Position numbers and translations under genes: made by a program
In this document: positions 51,271-61,100 of the stretch, piece after piece
Position numbering within the stretch: the stretch's first letter is position 1
Layout: the number at the start of each line of letters is the position of its first letter
Notes under the pieces: model-generated
The model's database searches: none
Seen by the model: the letters and a program-made list of their open reading frames with translations, nothing else
What the model was told of the DNA's origin: nothing
Assembly: GCA_964621345.1 (NCBI GenBank)
Contig: CAZUON010000001.1
Span: 141,809-205,808, forward strand
Direction of reading: 5' to 3'
Source: Glaciecola sp964621345
Lineage (GTDB): Bacteria > Pseudomonadota > Gammaproteobacteria > Enterobacterales > Alteromonadaceae
Length of the DNA: 64,000 nt

Positions 51271-51301
51271 AAATACCAGCCACTGTGCTGGTATTTTTTT
51301 A
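51271..51301 (+). terminator. Terminator of etfBA
   Basis: AAATACCAGC (51271-51280) pairs with GCTGGTATTT (51287-51296) around a 6-base loop and is followed by T residues. A perfect 10-bp stem. Confidence 0.9.
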
Positions 51302-51438
51302 CCCAAAATACATGAGAAAATCTAGTGGAAAATTAAGTAAATAAACATTGCTTATGGCCAAAATGTGTCTATATTTCGCTCACTTTTTTATCTACATACG
51401 TAAGTGCATCGAGCACATATTTACACAAGGGCAAACAC

Positions 51439-52917
51439 ATGATCCACACAATCGTTGTGGTAGATTCAGTTGCAAATATCACTGATTCAATATCGGATTT
51501 AGGGTTGTTGGTGATTGATTTTGATCACTATCTCTCCGATTATCCAAAAAAGTGCGAAGCAAAAACACGCGTTATCAATTTGTGTGCAACAGACCTTTAT
51601 TTAAGTCGGGGTTATTACTGCTCTTTGCTTGCAGAAGCACGCCAGCATAAAGTTTTACCGAGCGTAAATGCAATTAACGATTTGATTATTCGAAGCGGCA
51701 ACGAGCAACTCGATAGTCATCAACTTACGTTGCCGCAGCATCTGTGTAGCGGGCTATCAGGCACTATGACTGGTGAAAGCGTACTTGCTTACTTTGGCCA
51801 AACTGAAAATAGCGCTTATCAAAAGATTGCAAAGTATGCTTTTGAGCGTTTCCCTGTGCCCATTTTTTCGCTGAGTGTAAGTTTCGCTCACAATGTGACA
51901 TCGGTGAATGTTCAATTGGTCAGCATTGACAGCTTGAATGCGTCTCAGCAAGCAACACTGTTTGAGCGTTTGAGCCATTTTATTCAATCAAACTGGCGTA
52001 AGGCCATGCCTAAAAAACAAGCTCGCTGGGATATGGCCATTTTGTATAACCCTGAGGAGGCAACGCCACCAAGCGATAACAAAGCGCTTAAGCTATTTTT
52101 AAAGGCGGCACAACAAGTTGGTATTCATGCTGAGCTCATTACGCCAGAGCAACTTAATTTAATAAACCAATACGATGCTTTATTTATTCGCGAAACTACG
52201 GCAATTAATCATCATACCTACCATGCGGCACGCAAAGCTGAGCAAGAGGGTTTAGTGGTGATTGACGACGCAAATTCTATTTTACGCTGCTGCAACAAGG
52301 TATTTTTACAAGATGCTTTCACCTATAACAAAGTACCTGCGCCGAAAAGCGCCTTTGTTTCGGTAAACAATGAGAGCGCACGCGCAGAGCTACTTCAAAA
52401 ATTTGGCTTTCCGATGGTGCTAAAACTGCCTGAGAGCTCCTTCTCAATTGGCGTATTTAAAGTCGATGATGAGTCTCAGCTCACGGATAAACTTGAGCAT
52501 ATGCTTTTGCAGTCAGCACTAGTGTTAGTGCAGGAGTTCATTTTTACTGAATATGACTGGCGAATTGGTGTACTAAATGGCCGAGCAATTTATGCCTGTA
52601 GATACTATATGGCACGTAATCATTGGCAAATTTACAATCATAGCTCTAAAAAGGACTTTTCAGGTAGGTTTGAAACTTTGCCTACGTTTGAGGTACCTAA
52701 GGCGGTATTAGATGCTGCCATAAAAGCCAGTGCGATTGTAGGAAACGGCTTATATGGGGTGGATGTAAAGCAAAGCAATAATCAAGTGTATGTGATTGAG
52801 GTGAATGACAATCCAAGCTTGGAGTCAAAAGTAGAGGACGTCTATTTAGGTAAAGAGTTATATATGATTATTATGCAGGAATTTGCGAATCGTTTAGAAG
52901 CGCGTGGACGTAAATAG
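51439..52917 (+). CDS. RLAN-type RimK-like ATP-grasp ligase
   Basis: A 492-residue protein. The first 190-200 residues correspond to the RLAN domain (RimK-like ATP-grasp N-terminal). A pre-ATP-grasp region (about 200-270) follows, then a RimK-like ATP-grasp domain with FGFPMVLKLPESSFSIGVFKV as the ATP-binding lysine strand, VLVQEFIFTEYDWRIGVLNG and the metal-binding Glu454/Asn456 (VIEVNDNPS). ATP-grasp enzymes of this group form amide or peptide bonds, for example adding glutamates. No C-terminal extension is visible. Only 3 bases separate it from the GNAT-C39 gene, a recurrent pairing. Substrate unknown. Confidence 0.88.
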   Translation: MIHTIVVVDSVANITDSISDLGLLVIDFDHYLSDYPKKCEAKTRVINLCATDLYLSRGYYCSLLAEARQHKVLPSVNAINDLIIRSGNEQLDSHQLTLPQHLCSGLSGTMTGESVLAYFGQTENSAYQKIAKYAFERFPVPIFSLSVSFAHNVTSVNVQLVSIDSLNASQQATLFERLSHFIQSNWRKAMPKKQARWDMAILYNPEEATPPSDNKALKLFLKAAQQVGIHAELITPEQLNLINQYDALFIRETTAINHHTYHAARKAEQEGLVVIDDANSILRCCNKVFLQDAFTYNKVPAPKSAFVSVNNESARAELLQKFGFPMVLKLPESSFSIGVFKVDDESQLTDKLEHMLLQSALVLVQEFIFTEYDWRIGVLNGRAIYACRYYMARNHWQIYNHSSKKDFSGRFETLPTFEVPKAVLDAAIKASAIVGNGLYGVDVKQSNNQVYVIEVNDNPSLESKVEDVYLGKELYMIIMQEFANRLEARGRK

Positions 52918-52920
52918 TAC

Positions 52921-54030
52921 ATGGACAGAACATTTTACATTCGAGCTGCACAAAACACTGATATCGATGCCTTGCATCGTATTGAAATGGCAAGTTTCGA
53001 ATTTGACCAACTAAGCAAACGGCGCTTTAAACATTGGGTATCAGCAGGCAATGCGATATTTTTAGTCGCATGTGACAATAATGCCGTCGTTGCTTACGCT
53101 TTGGGTATCAGTCGCAAAGGCTCACGTTGTACCCGATTATACTCGATTGCTGTAGACCAATGCGTGAGAGGACAAAAGTTAGGTGAAAAGTTATTAATGG
53201 CGCTTGAAGCCCACGCACTCTTGAAAGGGGCCTTTTTTATGCGTTTAGAAGTGGCAGTTGATAATCATCATGCAATTTCTCTCTACAAGGCGCAAGGGTA
53301 CAAACAGTTTGGGATTTACAAGGCGTACTATGAGAACAAAGTAGATGCATTAAGAATGCAAAAAGCGATAAAGCAAGTTTACACTCATGCAACGCTAAGT
53401 GAATATCCGTGGTATCCACAAAGCACTGAATTTAGTTGTGGACCGGCATCACTAATGATGGCAGCGGCATCATTAAAAACAAGCATTCCTTTAAATCAGC
53501 ACAGTGAACTGGATATATGGCGAGAGGCGACGAGTATCTACATGAACTCTGGTCAGGCGGGCAGTCACCCTATTGGTCTTGCGTTGGCGGCACTTGCTTA
53601 TGGTTTGCAAAGTGAAGTGTATTTAAATATTCAGCAAACTCCTTTCATCGATAGTGTGCGCAGCCCCCATAAAAAAGCCTTGCTTGATATTGTGCATGCA
53701 CAGTTTTATAAAAAAGCGAAAGAGCAGGGGCTTAGGATTAGGCATGAAGAGCCGAATATCGAACAATTAAGAGAGGCATTAGCGGCAGGTAAAGCATTGG
53801 TTTGCCTTATCAGCACCTATCAATTTGACGGTAAAAAGATCCCTCACTGGGTTGCTATTACACACATAGACGACACATGCTTATACCTGCATGACCCTGA
53901 TATAGATGAACAAGATAACCCAATGGACTATCAGCATATTCCGATAGCCATCGAAGACTTTACAAGCATGGCGACTTTTGGCAAGCAAAAGTTAAGGACA
54001 TGTATAGTACTGAGCAAACCATGCATTTAG
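52921..54030 (+). CDS. GNAT acetyltransferase fused to C39-like peptidase
   Basis: A 369-residue two-domain protein. Residues about 5-150 form a GNAT domain with the acetyl-CoA loop VRGQKLGEKLL (82-92) and the ALDNHHA-like VDNHHAISLYKAQGY. Residues about 160-369 are a papain-like/C39 peptidase with the catalytic Cys173 (EFSCGPAS), His309 (PHWVAITHID) and Asp325 (HDPD). There is no signal peptide or transporter domain, so it is cytosolic. C39 peptidases usually cut double-glycine leader peptides. With the ATP-grasp partner 3 bp upstream, a peptide or protein modification pathway is suggested. No obvious precursor peptide gene was seen nearby. Confidence 0.88.
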   Translation: MDRTFYIRAAQNTDIDALHRIEMASFEFDQLSKRRFKHWVSAGNAIFLVACDNNAVVAYALGISRKGSRCTRLYSIAVDQCVRGQKLGEKLLMALEAHALLKGAFFMRLEVAVDNHHAISLYKAQGYKQFGIYKAYYENKVDALRMQKAIKQVYTHATLSEYPWYPQSTEFSCGPASLMMAAASLKTSIPLNQHSELDIWREATSIYMNSGQAGSHPIGLALAALAYGLQSEVYLNIQQTPFIDSVRSPHKKALLDIVHAQFYKKAKEQGLRIRHEEPNIEQLREALAAGKALVCLISTYQFDGKKIPHWVAITHIDDTCLYLHDPDIDEQDNPMDYQHIPIAIEDFTSMATFGKQKLRTCIVLSKPCI

Positions 54031-54126
54031 TGTTGCGTGATAAGCTCTTACTTTAATTTAATCAAACGATTTGATTTGCATTTTTAGTAAGCAAGCTAAT
54101 TTGTTTGCTATTTTCATCGTGGTAAT

Positions 54127-55326
54127 TTAGCTTCGTAAAATCTCATTTATCGTTTGCACCTCATCGGCATGGTTTATCGCCGAAAAAGACAGTCTGATTT
54201 GACCATTTCGTTGATCAAATTTTAGCTGGTGTTTTCCTAAAGCTTCGCAAAGCGAATGAGCATTACTCTTTGGCAATGCTAAACAAAGTGTTGCGGAATA
54301 AGCAGTTTTCGCCTCTAACCGTTTATTAGTCTGCGTGAGCTTCTCATAATGGCGGGGTATATCAAATGGATAATCTTTCAAAAATAGTCGCATCAAGAGT
54401 TGATTATGCTCTCTAAATAATGCGGTTGAATAGCCATTGTGCTGTTCAATTGCAGCCGCGGCCATTGTATAGGGTGCAATGCTCGGCGTGCCGCCCCAAA
54501 AACGCATGGCCCCATTAGCTGGAGCAAAATGCCTTATATCAAATTCGAAAGGGTTTTCATGGGAGAACCAAGCAAGGTGCTCTGGTGTAAGAGTGTTTGC
54601 TTGTTCTACAGGTACATACATAAACGCAGCTCCTGGCCCGCCGCTGAGCCATTTTACACATGAGCCCACAACACAATCGGCCTGCCAAAGCCGCAAATCA
54701 ATAGGAATAATGCCAACCGACTGCGCTATGTCGACACACGTTAAGACCTTATGCTGCTTGGCAATATTGATAATCGCGGCCACATCACTGAGCTCACCAG
54801 TATTGGAATGTGCATGAGTAATAAGACAGGCAAAAACTTCATTTTTACTTAAGACTTGCTCCCAAGCATCAAGATCATTTGCGGGTGTGTTTAATAGTAC
54901 TAGCTCTATATTGTAGGTATCGCATAAACCTTGTACAGCAAAACCTAAAGAGGCAAATGCATCCTCATGCATCAGTACTTTTCGACGTTGTTTTGACATT
55001 CTGTTTTTGCTTTGAGCACTTAGCCACAGGGAAAACGCAAGGGATACGGAAGGTTGCGGACAAAAGTCGTTAAAATCGGCACTGAGTAATGCCGCTAGCG
55101 CCTGTTGAAAACGCGTTATTTGCGCTAACCATTTGGGCCAAGCATCTCCACCAAGCTGTTGCCATGTTTCTAAAAAATTGTTGTTGAGCGAATGGCGAGC
55201 CGCTTTGCACAGTGGGCCAACAGAATGGGCAAGGGCATATATGCCATCGGGTTTTTGATAAAGTGCGGCAAGTTCGGTCGCATTTGATGTGGGCATGTTT
55301 TTCTTAGTGTAATTGGAATTATTCAT
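54127..55326 (-). CDS. Kynureninase-like PLP enzyme
   Basis: A 399-residue fold-type I PLP enzyme (aminotransferase class V). It matches kynureninase in THAHSNTGELSDV, VDIAQSVGIIPIDL (Asp199 to the pyridine nitrogen) and SCVKWLSGGPGAAFMYV with the PLP lysine Lys225. It probably cleaves kynurenine to anthranilate and alanine, or a related 3-hydroxy substrate. The start codon overlaps the dioxygenase stop by one base (TAATG), so the two are translationally coupled. It lies downstream of the dioxygenase gene, and an Lrp-type regulator is divergent from the pair. Divergence from textbook KynU leaves room for a different substrate. Confidence 0.82.
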   Translation of the reverse strand: MNNSNYTKKNMPTSNATELAALYQKPDGIYALAHSVGPLCKAARHSLNNNFLETWQQLGGDAWPKWLAQITRFQQALAALLSADFNDFCPQPSVSLAFSLWLSAQSKNRMSKQRRKVLMHEDAFASLGFAVQGLCDTYNIELVLLNTPANDLDAWEQVLSKNEVFACLITHAHSNTGELSDVAAIINIAKQHKVLTCVDIAQSVGIIPIDLRLWQADCVVGSCVKWLSGGPGAAFMYVPVEQANTLTPEHLAWFSHENPFEFDIRHFAPANGAMRFWGGTPSIAPYTMAAAAIEQHNGYSTALFREHNQLLMRLFLKDYPFDIPRHYEKLTQTNKRLEAKTAYSATLCLALPKSNAHSLCEALGKHQLKFDQRNGQIRLSFSAINHADEVQTINEILRS

Positions 55327-56114
55327 TAGGACTTTCCGCTAATGGAGGGCCTAACCTTCCCGTATTCGCTACCCCAACGATTAGTCATGGTGCTGCGAAT
55401 CTCCCAAAGTTGTGGGAAAAAGCGTTTGCTTGCGCCTTGCTGTAATAAATCCACTGGGCGACCTTTCAAGGAGTCTGAACCTAAACCAATTGAGCGATGA
55501 ATCAAAAATAAATGCCGCCATCTAAAGCGCTGAAACAATTCGTCGTATTCTATTAGTGCTTCTGCAATAGCGTACTTTTCGTCATGACAGTATTCTTCGT
55601 CATAAATACTATCGATTGAGATTTTACCTTCATCTAAATAATAGCTTTCAAAAGCTTGCCATAAATCATTGGGTAACTTGAGCAACATTCTAAAACCTGG
55701 TGACTCTTGTCCACTACCATTACCTAATTGCAAACGAATTTGCTGATATTCTTTGGGTGACATACTCTCTAGCACCCCGAGTTGGTCAATCATCATTGTT
55801 TGTAGGCTATGCACACGCTTAAATAAGGTAACCACTCTATGACTCTGTTTTTGCTGCATATAGTCAATAATCTCAACTAAAGTAAAGGTCATCAGTTTCA
55901 TCCATAACTCCTCTACTTGATGAACAATTTGAAACTGTAGCTCATCAGCGGTAGCAAGTTCGGCTAAGGGCTTTTGGCAACTGAGTAATTGGTCGCATTT
56001 GAGGTATACGCCATAGTCGAGCATGTCGGGATTTTCGATCATTTCAAAATAAGCGGCTCGTCTGCTGTGAGGAGGGGGAGTGGCGTCAGCGCTGTTGTTT
56101 TTATTTTGTGACAT
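55326..56114 (-). CDS. Tryptophan 2,3-dioxygenase-like heme protein
   Basis: A 262-residue protein of the tryptophan 2,3-dioxygenase family. The distal His65 (FQIVHQVEELWMKL), the substrate-carboxylate Arg142 (GNGSGQESPGFR) and the probable heme ligand His201 (FRWRHLFLIHRSIG) are present. The canonical GTGGSSG loop after the heme ligand is replaced by GLGSDSLKGRP, so the substrate pocket is altered. The ATG at 56114 follows ACAGGAAC and is preferred to the upstream ATG at 56201, which would add 29 residues. Coupled to a kynureninase-like gene, it fits an abbreviated kynurenine pathway. No formamidase gene is nearby. Confidence 0.82.
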   Translation of the reverse strand: MSQNKNNSADATPPPHSRRAAYFEMIENPDMLDYGVYLKCDQLLSCQKPLAELATADELQFQIVHQVEELWMKLMTFTLVEIIDYMQQKQSHRVVTLFKRVHSLQTMMIDQLGVLESMSPKEYQQIRLQLGNGSGQESPGFRMLLKLPNDLWQAFESYYLDEGKISIDSIYDEEYCHDEKYAIAEALIEYDELFQRFRWRHLFLIHRSIGLGSDSLKGRPVDLLQQGASKRFFPQLWEIRSTMTNRWGSEYGKVRPSISGKS

Positions 56115-56175
56115 GGGGGTTCCTGTTCTTAATTTGCTGCAAAATACATCTCTATAGTATTCGCTATATTTCATA

Positions 56176-56257
56176 GAACATTGTTGCTTTTGTTTTTGCA
56201 TAATCCCTATAAATAAGAATGTTGTTTACATAAAATATATATTAAAAGGACGTTGTT
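56176..56257. promoter_or_regulatory. Three phased direct repeats in the kyn intergenic region
   Basis: GAACATTGTT (56176-56185), GAATGTTGTT (56217-56226) and GGACGTTGTT (56248-56257) share the consensus G-R-A-Y-R-TTGTT. Start-to-start distances are 41 and 31 bp, close to four and three helical turns, so all sites face one side of the DNA. Lrp/AsnC proteins typically bind such phased arrays, and the divergent gene encodes one. Confidence 0.5.
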
Positions 56258-56344
56258 CAAAAAATTGACGGCTTATATTACTATATGGCGACAAGCGCTT
56301 ACGCTGAAAGTGAGCATCTTTAGTCCCTATTAGTTGAGGTCAAA

Positions 56345-56803
56345 ATGAAACTTAACTCCCAAGATAAACAAATATTAGCTGCCTTAGAGCAATCAGGTCG
56401 TATGTCTTTCTCGATGCTTGCCCAAGAGGTGGGTTTATCTAAAACGCCTTGTTGGAATAAGGTCAAATCCTTCCAAGAAAGTGGTTTAATTAAGGGATAC
56501 AGCGCTAATCTTAATCATCAACATTTAGGTCTCGAAATTCGTGCTTTTGTACATGTTATCGTTAACTTTGAGCAGTCTTTGGAGTTTGAAAAAGCAGTGG
56601 GTGAACATCAAAATATTTTACGCTGTGAGGCGGTTACCGGCGATTTCGATTATTTGCTGGAGGTGCTTGCAAAAAACATGCAGCGTCTTGATGTGTTGCT
56701 ACGACAAGAGCTTTCTAAGTTACCTGGCGTCACACGTTTTAGCACCTCCATTTCCACAAGAGAGATCAAACATATTTCTTCATATATGCCCTTAATTGAA
56801 TAA
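56345..56803 (+). CDS. Lrp/AsnC-family regulator (KynR-like)
   Basis: A 152-residue Lrp/AsnC regulator. The N-terminal HTH contains LNSQDKQILAALEQSGRMSFSMLAQEVGLSKTPCWNKVK, and the C-terminal RAM domain binds a small-molecule effector and oligomerises (AFVHVIVNF, CEAVTGDFDYLLEV). Its position, divergent from dioxygenase and kynureninase genes, resembles KynR in Pseudomonas, which activates kyn genes in response to kynurenine. By analogy this protein probably controls the dioxygenase-kynureninase operon. The effector is not shown by the sequence. Confidence 0.88.
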   Translation: MKLNSQDKQILAALEQSGRMSFSMLAQEVGLSKTPCWNKVKSFQESGLIKGYSANLNHQHLGLEIRAFVHVIVNFEQSLEFEKAVGEHQNILRCEAVTGDFDYLLEVLAKNMQRLDVLLRQELSKLPGVTRFSTSISTREIKHISSYMPLIE

Positions 56804-56868
56804 AAATTCACATTTGTAATATTTAGACACACTTTAATGCACTAAATTGCAGGTTTTAGCGATCTTGT

Positions 56869-56899
56869 TTGAGCTAAGTCCTCTTAAGCCTTGTATAAT
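56869..56899 (+). promoter_or_regulatory. Candidate promoter of the RND operon
   Basis: A perfect -10 TATAAT at 56894-56899 has a weak -35 (TTGAGC at 56869-56874) at 19 bp. It lies about 65 bp before the membrane-fusion gene start. Confidence 0.35.
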
Positions 56900-56962
56900 G
56901 TATCGTTAATAAGGTTGCGTATGAAGCGCGGCAGTTAATTTAAACATAGGAAAAACAAAGCT

Positions 56963-58156
56963 ATGGCAAGCGGTATCAAAAAAGTTGGCATTCCACTTTT
57001 CATTCTTCTTGGCGCTATTGCTATCATGGTTGTACTTGTGATGAGTAAAGAGCGTCCAGAAAAGAAGACACCAGAGCCGCCCGAGTTTTTAGTCGACGTT
57101 GCTCCAATTGAGTTTAATAATATTGAGTTTTTGGTGTATGCCCAAGGCTCTGTGCAGCCAAAAAACCAAACCATGTTGAGCTCTCAAATCAGTGGCAAAG
57201 TAGTGCGTATTGCTGATGATTTTATAGAAGGCGGTTTTTTCAAAAAAGGCGATGTACTGGTTGAGTTAGAGAAAGTCGATTATGAAACCGATTTATTGTT
57301 GCGCGAAGCCGAGTTGGCGCGAGCGCAAGCGGCACTAGATGAAGAGATTGCTCGTGGTCGTGTAGCAGAAAAAGAATGGAGTTCTTTTAATTCAGGTACG
57401 CCTCCTGAGCTTGGTTTACGTAAACCCCAATTGGCCAGTGAACAGGCAAACTTAAAAGCTGCAAAAGCTAATCATCAACGAGCTAAGCGAAACTTAGAAC
57501 GTACAGAGATTAGAGCGCCTTACGACGGTTTGGTTAAAAGTCGCTCAGTAGATTTAGGACAATTTCTGCCCACTGGTGGCCAGATAGGTGAGGTGTTTGC
57601 GACCGACATCGCGCAAGTTCGCCTACCGTTAACCGACGATGATGTGGCCTTTATTGACGATTTGAATCAAAACCAACCAGTAGTGACTTTAAGTGCCGAC
57701 GTAGCCGGGAAAAAGCAATTTTGGCAAGGGCGCTTGGTGAGAGATGAAGCCGTTTTAGATGATGCGCGCCGTGTTATTTATGGTGTAGTTGAGGTAGACG
57801 ACCCATATCAACTTACCAAGACTAATAGCCAACAAATTCCGCTTAAATTTGGGCGTTTTGTATCGGCAGAAATTACCGGCGTGCGCGCAAATAACATTGT
57901 GAAGCTCCCTCGATTTGTATTGCGTTTAGATGGCACAGTTTTAAGCGTTGATGAAGATTCTAAGTTGCGTATTAATCAAGTAGACGTTGTGCGTACCGAC
58001 GAAGATTACGTTTATATTGGAAACGGTTTATCGTCCTCGCATCAAGTCGTAATGAGCGCAATTTCAACCCCTTACGACGGTATGCCTGTGCGCACATTAG
58101 ACAAAGCAGAAAGCCAGGGCCGTGAGGCAATGAATAGTCAGGAGCTTATTTTATGA
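56963..58156 (+). CDS. RND efflux periplasmic adaptor (membrane fusion protein)
   Basis: A 397-residue HlyD/AcrA-type adaptor. One N-terminal membrane anchor helix (about residues 9-27) has no lipobox. A biotinyl-lipoyl-like domain (AQGSVQPKNQTMLSSQISGKVV...FFKKGDVLVELE) follows, then an alpha-helical hairpin (about 110-175), a second lipoyl half (ERTEIRAPYDGLVKSRSVDLGQFL) and beta-barrel/membrane-proximal domains. It bridges the RND pump to an outer-membrane channel, which is not encoded here. It overlaps the permease gene by 4 bp (ATGA). Substrates are unknown. Confidence 0.92.
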   Translation: MASGIKKVGIPLFILLGAIAIMVVLVMSKERPEKKTPEPPEFLVDVAPIEFNNIEFLVYAQGSVQPKNQTMLSSQISGKVVRIADDFIEGGFFKKGDVLVELEKVDYETDLLLREAELARAQAALDEEIARGRVAEKEWSSFNSGTPPELGLRKPQLASEQANLKAAKANHQRAKRNLERTEIRAPYDGLVKSRSVDLGQFLPTGGQIGEVFATDIAQVRLPLTDDDVAFIDDLNQNQPVVTLSADVAGKKQFWQGRLVRDEAVLDDARRVIYGVVEVDDPYQLTKTNSQQIPLKFGRFVSAEITGVRANNIVKLPRFVLRLDGTVLSVDEDSKLRINQVDVVRTDEDYVYIGNGLSSSHQVVMSAISTPYDGMPVRTLDKAESQGREAMNSQELIL

Positions 58157-61100
58157 GTGAGCATATCGATACCGAAAAAGGTATTATTTCTTGGTTTGCT
58201 AGAAATTCCGTTGCCGCGAATTTACTGATGATAGGCATCATCGTAGGGGGTATCTTTGGTATTTTCCAAGTACAAAAACAGGTCTTCCCTCAGTTCATTA
58301 TTAACAATGTAATAGTTCAAGTTCCCTACCTTGGTGCGGCTCCACAAGAGGTTGAAGAGGGCGTTATTATAAAGATTGAAGAGGCGGTGAAAAACCTCGA
58401 AGGGATTAAAAAAATCACCTCCACTGCAAGAGAAGGTGTTGGCACCGTAAGCATTGAAGTAGAAGACGGTTACAGTGTTCAAGATATGCTCGATGAAGTA
58501 AAAGTACAGGTAGATGCGATACCTTCATTCCCCGCCAATACTGAAAAACCCGTAGTGTATCGCGTTAAAGTGCCACAAGATGTAATGTGGGTATCGGTGT
58601 ATGGTTCGGTTGGTGAACGTGCCTTAAAAGAAACTGCTAACTCCATACGTGACGAAATAGCAAACTTACCTGGAGTGTCTGACGTTAGTGTGCTCGGAGC
58701 ACGTGATTATGAGGTCTCTGTTGAGATTTCTGAACATGATTTGCAGGCTTACGATTTAACCTTTGATGAAGTAGTCAGTGCTATTAGAGCCACGAGTATC
58801 GATATCCCCGGTGGGTCTATTAAAGGGGAAAACGGCGATATTTTGCTGCGAGCTAAAGGACAAGCCTATACTGCGTGGGAGTTTGCCAGTATCCCGCTCG
58901 TTAATCGCCAAGACGGTACCAGAATATTATTAGGCGATATCGCAAGTATCAACGATGGGTTTATTGAAGATAGACCTTATGCGTTGTTTGATGGTAAACC
59001 CGCAACGAGTATTCGCGTTAGAGCGGTGGGCGATCAAAATGCCCTTCAAATATCTAAAGATGTTAACGCATATTTAGATGATAAACGTAAAACATTGCCA
59101 CCAAATGTAAGCGCTGCATCATGGGGTGATAGCTCATTTTATTTATCAGAACGGCTGAACATGATGCTAGAGAATATGTTCTTTGGAGTTCTGCTGGTCT
59201 TTTTAGTCTTATCCTTATTCTTAAAAATTAAACTCGCGTTTTGGGTGATTGTGGGGTTACCTGTGTGTTTCTTAGGTACCATCATGTTAATGCCCATGGA
59301 ATATATCGATATTTCTATTAATATGCTCAGTCTATTCGGCTTCATATTGGTGCTGGGTATAGTAGTAGACGATGCGATTATAATGGGCGAGTCGGCCTAT
59401 ACTGAAATCGATAGAAAAGGTCACAGTATCGACAATATTATCCGTGGTGTGAAGCGTGTTGCCATGCCTGCAACTTTTGGGGTGTTGACTACCATCGCGG
59501 CATTCTCGCCGATGTTAATGGTGACGGGCACATTTGGGGTGATTTGGAAAACCATCGGTTTAGTGGTTATTTTATGCCTGGTCTTTTCCCTTATTGAGTC
59601 GAAACTAATATTGCCAGCGCACTTGGCCAATATGAAAGTAAAAGATTACGACCCTAACACCGCTAATTGGTTTCAAAATAAACGAGAGGCCTTTAACAAT
59701 CAGGTGAAACGTTTTATTGAAACCAAGTATGCTCCATTCTTAGTTAAAGCTGTTCGATATCGTTACACCACCTTAGCAAGTTTTGTGGCCATGCTAATTA
59801 TTACCATAGGCCTATTTGCTGGCGGTGTTGTGCGTTTTGTATTCTTCCCAGATATTCCCTCTGACTTTGTAATTGCAAGTGTAGAAATGGAAGCGGGAAG
59901 CTCTATCGGTCAACGCGATCAGACCATTACTAATTTAATGAATGCAGCGGTTGAAATGGACAATGCTGTTGCTGATGAAACGGGGCGGGGCGTGATACAA
60001 CATTATTTGGCCTTTGATAATGGCTCGCTTGGTGGGCAGCTATTTATGGAATTAACGAAGGCCGAGAATCGAGAGCTCACTGACAAACAAATTGAAGAAC
60101 GCTGGCGCACTTACATCCCCGAAATGGCAGGTGTTCGAAGCTTGAGCATCGGCGGAGCCGGCGGCCCTGGTGGTGGCTCAGACCTAGATTTTGAATTTAG
60201 CTCGAGCAATATTCAAGACCTTAGCAATGTAACTGCAGAGCTAAGAAGCTACCTAGAAGCCTATGAAGGTGTGAGCGAAATCAACGATACTTTTAGTGGC
60301 GGTAGTGACGAAATTCGCTTAGAAGTAAAACCCCAAGCTGAGGCATTGGGTATTTCTCTTGCGCAATTAGCACAACAAGTTAGATATGGATTCTTTGGTG
60401 CAGAAGCCCAGCGTATTCAGCGCAAAGACGAAGAAGTTAAAGTCATGGTGCGTTATCCGCAAGACCAAAGAAACTCTGTAGGTAACCTCGAAAACATGCG
60501 CGTTCGAGCGCCGAATGGCGATGACATTCCATTTAGCCAAGTGGCCGAAATTGAATTAGCTAAAGGCTATTCAAGCATCATTCGCGTGGATGGCTCTCGT
60601 TCGATCACCGTGACCGGGAAGGTGAATAAAGAACTATTAGAGCCGGGTGAAGTGGTTAAAGAAATTACCAATGACGTGATACCTGAAATTTTAGAACGCT
60701 ACCCTAACGTGACCTTTAAATTACAAGGTAACTCGCGGGAGCAAGCAGAGTCCATGGTATCTCTTGCCCAGGGCTTTTTGTTTGCGATGTTGATGATATT
60801 TGCATTGATGGCCATTCCGCTTAAGTCTTATTCGCAGCCTATCATTATCATGTCGGTGATCCCCTTCGGGATGGTTGGGGCCATTTTAGGCCATGTGATT
60901 TTAGGAATTTCAGTCAGCGTGCTGTCGATCCTCGGCATCATTGCCTTGGCGGGGGTTGTTGTGAATGACTCGTTGATTATGGTCGATTTTGTAAACCGTG
61001 CACGTCGTGAGGGCTATTCTATTATTGAAGCTGCTGTGAGCGCCGGTAGCCAGCGCTTTAGAGCTATCATTTTAACCTCACTTACTACCTTTATGGGATT

